A stretch of 64,000 nt of DNA from an uncultured Lachnospiraceae bacterium. GTDB taxonomy: Bacteria; Bacillota; Clostridia; Lachnospirales; Lachnospiraceae. A program made the position numbers and the translations under genes. Positions within the stretch are counted from its first letter, which is position 1; each line of letters starts with the position of its first letter. The notes beneath the pieces were generated by a model. The model was given only the letters and a program-made list of their open reading frames with translations, searched no databases and was not told where the DNA came from. The DNA lies in contig CAJULA010000002.1 of the NCBI GenBank assembly GCA_910587155.1, positions 131,938 through 195,937 on the forward strand, read 5' to 3'. Positions 55,194 through 62,486 of the stretch are shown here, piece after piece.

Positions 55194-56543
55194 CTACCCT
55201 ATTATCTCCACATCCTGCATCATCACCGGCTTCCCCGTCTTGCGGTACAGCTGCACCACACTGCTGGCGTCTCCATAATACGCGTCGCTGATCTCAATCG
55301 CCCGGTTTAAATCAGCCGTATCGTCATAAATCCCAAACCCCTGCGCCTGATACCAGGCGAGCAGCTTTTCATATTCTTTCCAAAGCGACGGCCGCATCGA
55401 CTCGATCGTCGCCTTCACCAGCGGATGCGGTCTCCACAGCAGTGCCACTTCCTCCTGGTTTTCCTGAAATACACCAAATACATAGCGCATCTTCTCCAGC
55501 ATCTTCTCATTGTGCTCCAGCAGCGCCACCACGCTTGTATTGTAAAAGACGACCTTTTTCCGGCTCCCGTCCGGTTTCTCTATCAACCGGCGCCAGCTTT
55601 CCGGGATCTCCACATCCGCCGATATCGTCTCTGCCACTTTGTCAAACTTTGGGGAGCCCAGGCCCAGTATTTTCTCTTTCCAGACGCTTTTTGTCTTTGC
55701 CCCTGCCTCTCTTGTCAAAATCTTTATGTAAGCCCTGCGCATGGCCTCTGACTGTACGATCACCTTGTCCGCATTGTACACCCCCGGCAGGGTGACAAAA
55801 TGCTCCAGCTTTTCCAGAGATTCTTCCTTATCCGGATCAGGCTCACCCAATATAAAATAAGGCACATATACTAACTGATCCGTATACTGTTTCAATACCG
55901 ACGAATAAAATGACGGATGTACACTTGTCACATAATTACAGTCGTCATACGGATTATGAATAAAGACCATATCCGGTCTGTGCTTTTCGAAATCGTAATT
56001 CTGATACCAGACAACAGGTACATATTTCGGGTACTCGCCGCCTTCGTAATGCAGTTCCCGGAAACTTCCGTCCGGATTTTTATCATAATAGGGGATCGGA
56101 ATCACATAGGCATCACAGTCCGGATCTTCCTCGGCGGCTTTCCATATGCTTTCCAGGGAATCCCACATGGACGCTTTATAAGGAAGGAATACGGCTTCCC
56201 GGCGCACCCTGATATCGCTGCGCACACTGTTTTTTATTTTGATCAGAGATCTGCGAAGATTTTTATGTATTTTACCGGCATTGACAGTCTGCTCCTGCAA
56301 GACTGCCTCATGAGTCTCATAGATCAGTTCACAATAATCCTCCAGCAATGCTATGGTGGCAAAGCCTTCCCCTTCTGTCTTTTCGATCAGCTCACCCAGG
56401 CTGATGGCTCCATCCTGACACTGCGTTAACAGGTGCAATGCCACGTCTCTGTTGCCTTCTGACACCGCTTTTCTGATCTCGTCGTGCGCCTGATCAAGCA
56501 GATCAATAAAATTTTCCGCCTGCTCTTTCTGTGCCTTTCTCAT
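55194..56543 (-). CDS. CDP-glycerol glycerophosphotransferase-family protein
   Basis: 449 residues from the ATG at 56543 with GGGGAGAT directly upstream. The N-terminal 130 residues are helical and charged. The rest resembles the CDP-glycerol glycerophosphotransferase GT-B fold: VFLPYKASMWDSLESIW, VFIHNPYDDCNYV, VPYFILGEPDP, VIVQSEAMRRAYI, ALLWRPHPLVKAT and ISDAYYGDASSVVQLY. A teichoic-type phosphopolyol transfer is a reasonable guess. It is richer in GC than the genes downstream, and is the first gene of the long leftward array. Confidence 0.7.
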   Translation of the reverse strand: MRKAQKEQAENFIDLLDQAHDEIRKAVSEGNRDVALHLLTQCQDGAISLGELIEKTEGEGFATIALLEDYCELIYETHEAVLQEQTVNAGKIHKNLRRSLIKIKNSVRSDIRVRREAVFLPYKASMWDSLESIWKAAEEDPDCDAYVIPIPYYDKNPDGSFRELHYEGGEYPKYVPVVWYQNYDFEKHRPDMVFIHNPYDDCNYVTSVHPSFYSSVLKQYTDQLVYVPYFILGEPDPDKEESLEKLEHFVTLPGVYNADKVIVQSEAMRRAYIKILTREAGAKTKSVWKEKILGLGSPKFDKVAETISADVEIPESWRRLIEKPDGSRKKVVFYNTSVVALLEHNEKMLEKMRYVFGVFQENQEEVALLWRPHPLVKATIESMRPSLWKEYEKLLAWYQAQGFGIYDDTADLNRAIEISDAYYGDASSVVQLYRKTGKPVMMQDVEIIG

Positions 56544-56677
56544 ATCTCCCCATCCCCGATTCCTCATTCCTTACCTATCTCATGTTCTGTCTGCCAAAAC
56601 GGCATTGAACACAATAGGGTCCTTCGCCTGCCGGACTGGCAGAAAAAGAAATAACAAAACGCCTTCCTGACTTCTAT

Positions 56678-56731
56678 ATAAACGGCACTAAATTCTTGCC
56701 CTCAGAGCACTTTGATCCATGTGCCGTTTAT
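56678..56731. repeat. 11-base inverted repeat with 32-base loop
   Basis: ATAAACGGCAC at 56678-56688 and its exact complement GTGCCGTTTAT at 56721-56731. It lies at the end of the 48-residue ORF, between it and the glycan array. It could be an mRNA end hairpin or the right end of a degenerate transposon. Confidence 0.45.
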
Positions 56732-56848
56732 CATACTTTTCCGGCAATTTTTAAATACTGGATATATAAATACAGTCAGTCTAAGTCGTATTTTCTGTTG
56801 TTTCTTTTTCCGCCAGTCCACATGGCTTTGTTGATTTCTATAAGGCAT
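56702..56848 (-). CDS. 48-residue basic peptide
   Basis: Starts at the ATG 56848 behind an almost ideal ribosome site, GGGAGGTGACCAAT, and reads MPYRNQQSHVDWRKKKQQK, then a short hydrophobic stretch LTVFIYPVF and the end INGTWIKVL. I do not recognise it. A longer frame to 57088 is open but the extra part looks non-coding. It lies downstream of the TnpB-like gene on the same strand; whether it belongs to that unit is unknown. Confidence 0.4.
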   Translation of the reverse strand: MPYRNQQSHVDWRKKKQQKIRLRLTVFIYPVFKNCRKSMINGTWIKVL

Positions 56849-57135
56849 ATTGGTCACCTCCCATATAGGGATAGTGATGCGGTCAAAGACCGCTTCGCTC
56901 CCTGCTACATCACGCGGTTTCCGGATCTGCTCCAAAAACGTACAACATCTGCTTTTCTGCACATGCCTGTCTGTGTTCACAGGGTCCTGGCCTATCCAAT
57001 GCGCAGTAGATCTGCCTTCTAAGGCCGTATCTTTTTTTATATCATAAGTTCCCGCCTGGTCCTCTGAGGTAAAATCCCGCTTCAACAACGGAATTTATCC
57101 TGGCAGTCCCTTTTATGACCGATTAGTATGTCGAT
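56849..57135 (-). other. Non-coding region after the TnpB-like gene; candidate guide-RNA locus
   Basis: About 290 bases between the TnpB-like stop codon and the 48-residue ORF. TnpB genes commonly encode their omega RNA at and beyond the 3' end, so this is where such an RNA would lie. Visible hairpins on the minus strand are GCGGTC-TTT-GACCGC (56893-56879) and CCTGTG with a partner near 56965. I cannot define the scaffold or the guide boundary. Confidence 0.3.
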
Positions 57136-58491
57136 TCATTCCGGTGACTCATAGGCCTGAAACGGTTGTCTTTTCGTTACTGTCTTTCCCGATTCCGCAC
57201 GTTTCCTGACATTTCCTGCCGTATTCGTCTTTTCATCCAATACCGCGCCACATACGCTGCAGCAAAAGCTTCCTTTTTTCCGTTCTCCGCTCCCGCCACA
57301 TCTGCTGCACTCTCTGCTGACACCATTCCCGAACACTTCCACGATCTCTATGGCGTGCTCCCGGCATTTCCACTCCAGACGTCTGCGGATATACCCTCTT
57401 TGCCACATCATGACAGCACGGCTGATTTTACCTCCGCCCGCTCCGGCTTTTGGCAATTTTACAAGATAAATAATTCCCGGTTTCTCTTCTGCCAGAAAAC
57501 GGTTCAGTTCCTGATTGATATAACCGTGCAGCCGCTCTTCCAGGCATTTCTTTTGAGCCATATATTTTTTCCGGCCGGGATTGCTTTGCCGGTTGTAATG
57601 ATAGTTTTTGCTTTGTTTCTCTGTCCACCTTGTATAGGCAGCCTGGTACGAACCAAAATTTTCACCATATTTATGTCCGCTGTCCGTTGTCAGCATCGTC
57701 TGCATACCCATGGCAATTCCTATCGGATTTACATAATCTTCATGCCGTTTGACATTTACATAGACCGGCACAATGATTTCCAGACGCTGCTCCCCGGGAT
57801 ACAATCTGACGGAAAGCTGACATTTGTACTGATTATTGTCTGTCAGCGACACAAAAATCCGACGGCGCTTTTCTTTCACGGCAAGAGAAATTCCATGGTT
57901 CCCATAACGATACGCCCGCTCTGATGTGGAAAATATATCCTGACAGTCTGTGTGCAGTTTCACATGGTACTTTCTCACCTGCCTGCACAGATAGCGGTGC
58001 AGGCGCTCTCTGTCTGCCCGCTCTGCCAATATCTCATACTGTTTTTGTATTTCCGCGGGCAGCTGTACGGGTCTCTGATTCAATACTGCTGCAAAGGCAT
58101 TGTTCACTTTTAGCAAAAAACGCAAATAATGCTTATCATCCTCACTAAAACCGGCATTGCGCCCTGTCAGTTCCAGAATCTTTGACTTTGTCCGCATCCA
58201 TTGACATTTGATATCACCCAGAGCGTCAAATACCGCCAGATAAAAATAGACCGAAGGCAGCCCCAGCGACGTCCGCAGCCCGCTGGCCGTCATTTCATTT
58301 TGTACCGTATAACCGGGATATATCCTGTCCAGACTGCCGATTCCGCCAAAACGGGCATAGACATAATTCTTTACTTTGCCGTAATCCTCCGCTATATCCA
58401 GCAGCTTTCGCATATCCGCTTCGGCAATCGGAGCACTGCTGTACTGCCGGATCGTCCTGCACAGCATATCCGACTGCATTCCCATCCCCAT
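57136..58491 (-). CDS. TnpB-family protein lacking the RuvC catalytic acids
   Basis: 451 residues from the ATG at 58491 (ATG codons also at residues 3 and 5). The C-terminal half follows TnpB: RuvC-I region NPIGIAMGMQTMLTT, RuvC-II region GIIYLVKLPK, zinc ribbon CSRCGG and CSVCGAVLD, RuvC-III region LDEKTNTAGNVRKR. Active TnpB has GIDxG, a Glu in the IVIEDL-type strand and DRDxNAAxN; here these read GIAMG, IIYLVKL and DEKTNTAGN, so all three acids appear lost, while the four zinc cysteines remain. No TnpA lies nearby. It may bind DNA under RNA guidance without cutting, like the TldR group; unproven. Confidence 0.75.
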   Translation of the reverse strand: MGMGMQSDMLCRTIRQYSSAPIAEADMRKLLDIAEDYGKVKNYVYARFGGIGSLDRIYPGYTVQNEMTASGLRTSLGLPSVYFYLAVFDALGDIKCQWMRTKSKILELTGRNAGFSEDDKHYLRFLLKVNNAFAAVLNQRPVQLPAEIQKQYEILAERADRERLHRYLCRQVRKYHVKLHTDCQDIFSTSERAYRYGNHGISLAVKEKRRRIFVSLTDNNQYKCQLSVRLYPGEQRLEIIVPVYVNVKRHEDYVNPIGIAMGMQTMLTTDSGHKYGENFGSYQAAYTRWTEKQSKNYHYNRQSNPGRKKYMAQKKCLEERLHGYINQELNRFLAEEKPGIIYLVKLPKAGAGGGKISRAVMMWQRGYIRRRLEWKCREHAIEIVEVFGNGVSRECSRCGGSGERKKGSFCCSVCGAVLDEKTNTAGNVRKRAESGKTVTKRQPFQAYESPE

Positions 58492-58560
58492 TTCAAAGTT
58501 TTCCGTTTTCTAGCACGATAAAGCGCAATTGTTCAGACAAGCTGACTGCCACATCAAAAC
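58492..58560 (-). other. Leader of the TnpB-like gene
   Basis: About 70 bases between the first palindrome and the start codon. There is no strong ribosome site; GGAAAAC lies 6 bases before the ATG. No clear -10/-35 pair was seen here, so the promoter probably lies between or upstream of the two palindromes. Confidence 0.3.
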
Positions 58561-58598
58561 AGCCCGTTTTCAAAAAGTGTACTTTTTGAAAACGGGCT
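58561..58598. repeat. Long perfect palindrome, proximal copy
   Basis: Two 18-base arms with a 2-base centre: AGCCCGTTTTCAAAAAGT, GT, then the exact complement of the left arm. It lies 70 bases upstream of the TnpB-like start. Its inner 26 bases nearly equal those of the palindrome at 58702-58729. Confidence 0.8.
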
Positions 58599-58701
58599 TT
58601 CGGCCGATATAATATATGGTAAAGTCAGGAATATGGATTTTTTACTTGTCTTTCTGTGTAAAATATTATAAAATAGTACACGGTTACATAAGACAGAACG
58701 G

Positions 58702-58729
58702 ATTTTCAAAAAGTACACTTTTTGAAAAT
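58702..58729. repeat. Long perfect palindrome, distal copy
   Basis: Two 13-base arms, ATTTTCAAAAAGT and its complement, around AC. The inner 26 bases differ from the copy at 58561-58598 only at the two centre bases (AC instead of GT). On the plus strand it is followed by TTTTATTTTTG, so it could act as a plus-strand terminator, or be an operator. Confidence 0.8.
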
Positions 58730-59054
58730 TTTTATTTTTGTCTTCATGGGTCAAGCGAACATGCCTGTATGTTCATTTGACTCTCAAATCAAGATTGAAA
58801 GATTTTCTTTCAACCTTTTCTCCTTTGTCAGAACCGGCCAGATCAGGCCGGACCTGCCGCGGCAGCCAGCGCCTTTCTAAATCCCGGCTTTTTTCCATTA
58901 TTGTGTTTTCACATCTGCCGTATCTCATTTTTCAGCATACGCCTGATTTTCCCGCTGTTCATAAATGCTCCTTTTCACACAATCTTTGTTATCCCTTATT
59001 ATCTCCTTCTCTATTCTCCAATATAAGCGGACAAATGGGGACATGAAAAGTCAC
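58730..59054. other. Intergenic region between TnpB-like gene and thi operon
   Basis: No supported gene in about 325 bases. Small palindromes occur: CCGGCC-AGATCA-GGCCGG near 58840 and GAAAG-ATTTT-CTTTC near 58798. They have no T-run and may be transposon remnants or mRNA structures. Confidence 0.35.
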
Positions 59055-59083
59055 TTGCAAGCCAGGAGATTACATGTTATAAT
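59055..59083 (+). promoter_or_regulatory. Sigma-A promoter of the thi operon
   Basis: TTGCAA (59055-59060), 17-base spacer, TATAAT (59078-59083), just upstream of the TPP riboswitch. Confidence 0.8.
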
Positions 59084-59096
59084 TTCGATACAATGA

Positions 59097-59182
59097 AACG
59101 GGGGAGCTTGTGTGACAGGCTGAGAGGAAGGTAAACCTTCGACCCTTGAACCTGATGCGGATAATGCCGTCGGAGGAAGTTA
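59097..59182 (+). promoter_or_regulatory. TPP riboswitch (THI element)
   Basis: The conserved core is plain: GGGGAGC at the 5' side, CTGAGAGG, CCCTTGAACCTGAT and GGATAATGCC, closing with GAGGAAG. It binds thiamine pyrophosphate in the nascent mRNA. A strong terminator follows 20 bases later, so TPP is expected to stop transcription before thiM. Confidence 0.95.
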
Positions 59183-59201
59183 CAGAAAACTTGTACTTTT
59201 T

Positions 59202-59235
59202 GAGGGAATCCTATTCAGGTTCCCTCTGTTTTTTT
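59202..59235 (+). terminator. Riboswitch-controlled terminator
   Basis: GAGGGAATC, loop CTATTCA, GGTTCCCTC (9-pair stem with one G-T pair), then TGTTTTTTT. It lies between the TPP aptamer and thiM. Confidence 0.85.
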
Positions 59236-59346
59236 GTTCGTCTGCAAAAAGGGCTATGATACTGATAGCCGCAACACACTTGCGGCAGGTTGAGGAAAAG
59301 CACCGCCATACAGTAACGTTTTCTCGCACTCAAAGGAGTAAATACT

Positions 59347-60168
59347 ATGTTTGAAAAATTATTTGAGAATGTTAGGCAGAAGTCCCCTCTGATCCACAAT
59401 ATCACTAACTATGTCACAGTCAATGACTGCGCCAATATGCTGTTGGCCTGTGGAGCCTCCCCCATCATGGCCGACGACAGCGGTGAGGCAGAGGAGATCA
59501 CTGCCATCTGCGGCGGTCTGAATATCAATATCGGAACGCTGAATCAACACACCATCCCAGCCATGTTCGCCGCCGGGAAGCGAGCCAATGCGCTGGGCCA
59601 TCCTGTAGTGCTCGATCCGGTGGGAGCGGGAGCCTCCACACTGAGGACGAATACTGCCCTGGATTTGCTGAAGGACGTAAAGTTTACCGTGATCCGCGGC
59701 AACATCTCAGAGATTAAGACCCTGACCCTGGGCAGCGGCACCACCAGAGGCGTAGACGCAGATGTGTCCGACAAGGTGACGGAGGAAAATCTGAACGAGG
59801 CAGTGTCCTTTGCCAGGGATTTTTCCAGACAAACCGGGGCGGTAATCGCCGTTACCGGAGCCATTGACATTGTGACCGACGGGGAACGGTCTTTCTGTAT
59901 CCGCAATGGCCGGCCAGAAATGTCTGCTGTCACCGGCACTGGCTGCCAGCTCTCCGCTCTGTCGGCGGCTTTTGTCACCGCCAATCCGGATCATCCGCTG
60001 GAAGCTGCTGCTGCCGCTGTATGCGCCATGGGTCTTTGCGGGGAAATTGCCTGCCGGCGTATGCGCGAACCGGACGGCAATTCCTCTTACCGGAATTACA
60101 TCATTGATGCCATGTACCGCCTGACACCAGCGGCACTGGAGGAGGGAGCCAACTATGAGATGCGATAA
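59347..60168 (+). CDS. thiM: Hydroxyethylthiazole kinase
   Basis: ThiM, 273 residues, the usual length. It phosphorylates 4-methyl-5-(2-hydroxyethyl)thiazole, a salvage step in thiamine synthesis. Visible are PLIHNITNYVTVNDCANMLL near the N-terminus, GHPVVLDPVGAGAST, VIRGNISEIKTL, and the nucleotide-site VTGTGCQLSALSAAF with the catalytic Cys/Gly loop. The ribosome site is AAAGGAGTAAATACT. Expression is under the TPP riboswitch. It overlaps thiE by 14 bases. Confidence 0.95.
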   Translation: MFEKLFENVRQKSPLIHNITNYVTVNDCANMLLACGASPIMADDSGEAEEITAICGGLNINIGTLNQHTIPAMFAAGKRANALGHPVVLDPVGAGASTLRTNTALDLLKDVKFTVIRGNISEIKTLTLGSGTTRGVDADVSDKVTEENLNEAVSFARDFSRQTGAVIAVTGAIDIVTDGERSFCIRNGRPEMSAVTGTGCQLSALSAAFVTANPDHPLEAAAAAVCAMGLCGEIACRRMREPDGNSSYRNYIIDAMYRLTPAALEEGANYEMR

Positions 60169-60796
60169 GCGGCACATGCTGTTATACGCCGTCACCGACC
60201 GGGCATGGGTTGGAAAGAAAACTCTCTATGAACAGGTGGAGGCTGCATTGAGGGGCGGCGTGACCTGTGTGCAGCTGCGGGAGAAAGAACTGGATGCGGC
60301 TGCGTTTCTCCAGGAGGCCAGAGACATCTGCACCCTGTGCCGTCGGTATGGTGTTCCGTTTATTGTAAATGACAATGTAGATATCGCCATCGCCAGTGGC
60401 GCCGACGGAATCCATGTAGGTCAGAAAGACTTGTCGGCAGAAGAGGTCCGCCTCCACGTGGGAGACGCCATGATCCTGGGTGTTTCCGTCCACACGGTGG
60501 AAGAGGCTCGCCGGGCCGTTCAGGACGGCGCGGACTACCTGGGTCTGGGATCAGTGTTCCCCACCAGCACAAAGACCGATGTGGATCAGATGCCAAATGA
60601 TACGCTTCTGGCTATCTGCAATGCCGTGGATGTACCCATCGTGGCCATCGGCGGCATTCACCGGAATAACCTGCTCCAACTGTCCGGCAGTGGAGTAGAC
60701 AGCGTGGCATTGGTGTCCGCCATTTTCTCAGCGGAGGACATTGAGGGAACCTGCCGGGAGTTGCGGACGCTGGCAGAGAAAATGGTGAAGCCATGA
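60155..60796 (+). CDS. thiE: Thiamine phosphate synthase
   Basis: ThiE, 213 residues. It joins HMP pyrophosphate and thiazole phosphate to thiamine phosphate. Family motifs are LLYAVTDRAW, GVTCVQLREKELD (pyrophosphate site), FIVNDNVDIAIASGADGIHVG, ADYLGLGSVFPTSTKTD and VPIVAIGGI. It starts inside the end of thiM, so the two are co-translated. The stop overlaps the start of the truncated HAD gene (ATGA). Confidence 0.95.
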   Translation: MRCDKRHMLLYAVTDRAWVGKKTLYEQVEAALRGGVTCVQLREKELDAAAFLQEARDICTLCRRYGVPFIVNDNVDIAIASGADGIHVGQKDLSAEEVRLHVGDAMILGVSVHTVEEARRAVQDGADYLGLGSVFPTSTKTDVDQMPNDTLLAICNAVDVPIVAIGGIHRNNLLQLSGSGVDSVALVSAIFSAEDIEGTCRELRTLAEKMVKP

Positions 60797-60942
60797 GGAT
60801 GCACGGCGCTATTTTTGACGTGGATGGCACTCTGCTGGATTCCATGTACATAAACATAGGTTTTATCACATTTTATCATTATCCGTGGTTATCCTTTTCA
60901 AGTATTGATTTTACTGGAATTGTCCAATATCATTCATGTTAA
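60793..60942 (+). pseudogene. HAD-family hydrolase, truncated by element insertion
   Basis: The frame starts MRMHGAIFDVDGTLLDSM, the HAD motif I with the nucleophile Asp, in a normal position as third gene of the thi operon. After codon 18 the sequence changes to AT-rich DNA and soon reaches a stop (49 codons in all). This is where the integrative element begins, so the rest of the gene should lie at the far end of the element, beyond the window. Such HAD genes may dephosphorylate thiamine phosphates; not certain. Confidence 0.75.
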
Positions 60943-61020
60943 TATCGCTTATCATATTTCGTCTTTATCCATGCTTATATCATTCAGATTAGGGGTACAA
61001 ATTGGGGTATTCGTGGGGTA
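60845..61020. other. Left end of integrative element, attachment and integrase-arm region
   Basis: The junction lies close to 60845, after GGATTCCATG of the HAD gene. Between it and the integrase are repeats of ATATCATTCA (60927-60936 and 60977-60986) and related TTATCATT/TTATCATA copies near 60875 and 60950, as expected for arm-binding sites of a Tn916-type integrase. The exact core cannot be set without the other end. Confidence 0.5.
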
Positions 61021-61021
61021 A

Positions 61022-61047
61022 CGAAAAGGGCGGTCACAATGCCGCCC
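61022..61047 (-). terminator. Terminator after the integrase gene
   Basis: Minus strand GGGCGG, loop CATTGTGA, CCGCCC, followed by TTTTCG, a few bases after the integrase stop. Confidence 0.65.
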
Positions 61048-61053
61048 CTGCTG

Positions 61054-62172
61054 CTATAATATGATTTTCAGATTGTCCATTTCCTTTTGTTTGGTATTCG
61101 GTAAGACGTGGCTGTATAAGTCCATTGTCATTGCAAGGCTGCTATGCCCCAGAATGGTTTTCAAGGTCTGCGGACTCCCTCCCTGTTCTATGTACCTCGT
61201 TGCAAAGGTATCCCTTAAAGCGTGTAATGTAAAATGCTCTATTGATCTGCCATGTTCTTCCAGTCTGGCAAGTGCGCTGGTGATCGCCCGGTTTACAGTG
61301 CAGTTGTCAACCATCTTGCCATACACCGATACAAACACCCTATTTTCTTCCTTGTCTATCGGAATAACAACGCTCCGCTTCTTCCTCTGCCTTGCCAGTA
61401 TGCCCCTGATAGTGTCATTCAATGGGATATCCCTTTTGCCAGATTCACTTTTGGGCGTTCCTGTAGTCCGTGTGTTATCCTCGTTGTATGTGGCTGTTTT
61501 TGTAACGTGGATTACATTCTGCTTATAGTCAATGTCACTCCATGTCAGGGCGGCGGCTTCGCCAAATCTCATTCCGGTACAGAGAAGAAAAGCCACGAAC
61601 TCATAATAATAATCACTTGCCATCTCCTGCATGAAGTCCTTCTGCTCCTGCTCCGTCAATGCCCGGTGGTAAGTTTCTGCCGCCTTTGCATTGACTTCCT
61701 TTAGGGCTTTTATGCCCTCTGCCGGATTTTTCATTATGATTTCATCCGTTACCGCATCATTCAGAACTATTTTAAGGATTTTCATAATATTGTTGCACGT
61801 CCTGATAGACAATTCACCCTCTGACAAATCCTTCTGAAAAGACAATACCTGTCTGCGCTCAATCTTCTGAAGCTTTACATTCCCCAAACATGGGGAAATA
61901 TGCCCTTTATAATATGTCGCATACCATTTGAGGGTATTCCCCTTGATGCTCCCCCTCTTTCCGTTCAGCCATTCATCAAAATATCCGTCCAGTGTAAGGT
62001 TTCGGTTATCCGTATATATCCCAGCTTCAATCTTTTTCCTGATTTCCTGCTCTTTCTGTGAGATTTCCTTTGCATTCTTACCGTAAACGCTGTACCGCCT
62101 GCCGTCTATGGTGAATCGTTTTTCCAGTGTGCCGTCTGCACGTTTCCTTGTGCCTGCTCCCAGTCTTGCCAT
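61054..62172 (-). CDS. int: Tyrosine recombinase (integrase)
   Basis: 372 residues from the ATG at 62172 (an in-frame GTG at 62181 would add three). The N-terminus MARLGAGTRKRADG is typical of arm-binding domains of Firmicutes integrative elements. The catalytic domain shows Arg in LCTGMRFGEAAAL, HALRDTFATRY (HxxR), LGHSSLAMTMDLYSHVLP with the second His and the nucleophile Tyr. It integrates and excises the element. It lies at the extreme left of the element, directed towards the junction, as usual. Confidence 0.95.
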   Translation of the reverse strand: MARLGAGTRKRADGTLEKRFTIDGRRYSVYGKNAKEISQKEQEIRKKIEAGIYTDNRNLTLDGYFDEWLNGKRGSIKGNTLKWYATYYKGHISPCLGNVKLQKIERRQVLSFQKDLSEGELSIRTCNNIMKILKIVLNDAVTDEIIMKNPAEGIKALKEVNAKAAETYHRALTEQEQKDFMQEMASDYYYEFVAFLLCTGMRFGEAAALTWSDIDYKQNVIHVTKTATYNEDNTRTTGTPKSESGKRDIPLNDTIRGILARQRKKRSVVIPIDKEENRVFVSVYGKMVDNCTVNRAITSALARLEEHGRSIEHFTLHALRDTFATRYIEQGGSPQTLKTILGHSSLAMTMDLYSHVLPNTKQKEMDNLKIIL

Positions 62173-62244
62173 AATAAGCACCGCCTTTCTATAATGTGGG
62201 ATAGGCAGCAGGCATATAAGCCGCCGCCCACTCCCTTATATCCG

Positions 62245-62385
62245 TTACCTGAAAATCAATACTGCTGCCTGAATGATATTCCCGGCCAGTGAGATAATCA
62301 GCGCAATCCGGCAAATGATAAGCCGTTTTTTCATGCCCCAAATAATCTCCGTTGCAAGGTTCATGTTCTCTTTGCCCTTTGCCAT
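62245..62385 (-). CDS. 46-residue membrane protein of the element
   Basis: Starts MAKGKENMNLATEIIWGMKK and then one hydrophobic segment, LIICRIALIISLAGNIIQAA, ending in FR. Its ATG overlaps the stop of the preceding small ORF (TAATG), and AAAGGGGG lies about 10 bases upstream. Too short to name. A different overlapping frame of 67 codons (62189-62392) is less likely because this one fits the coupled chain. Confidence 0.55.
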   Translation of the reverse strand: MAKGKENMNLATEIIWGMKKRLIICRIALIISLAGNIIQAAVLIFR

Positions 62386-62486
62386 TATGCAACGCCCCCT
62401 TTCCTCTTTACCCTGATAACCATTCTAAGCGGCTCCGGCTCATGCGCCGCAAAGCACGGATAAATCTTTATTTCATCAATTTTCAT
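62385..62486 (-). CDS. 33-residue ORF of the element
   Basis: Reads MKIDEIKIYPCFAAHEP and ends VKRKGGVA. It is linked at both ends: its start overlaps the stop of the upstream ORF (ATGA) and its stop overlaps the next start (TAATG). GGGGGC lies upstream. The start resembles short proteins I have seen in clostridial integrative elements, but the function is unknown. Confidence 0.5.
   Translation of the reverse strand: MKIDEIKIYPCFAAHEPEPLRMVIRVKRKGGVA

Noticed and set aside
56702..57088. 128-codon minus-strand frame after the TnpB-like gene
   Set aside because: Only the last 48 codons have a ribosome site; the upstream part has no plausible start and reads as random sequence, and the region is better explained as non-coding.
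57136..58729. A complete, active IS200/IS605 element
   Set aside because: No TnpA gene, no recognisable left and right ends, and the RuvC residues appear lost. The upstream palindromes are perfect and duplicated, unlike typical transposon-end hairpins.
62189..62392. 67-codon minus-strand frame before the integrase
   Set aside because: It overlaps two shorter frames that are coupled by overlapping start and stop codons and have better ribosome sites; its own sequence has no family features.
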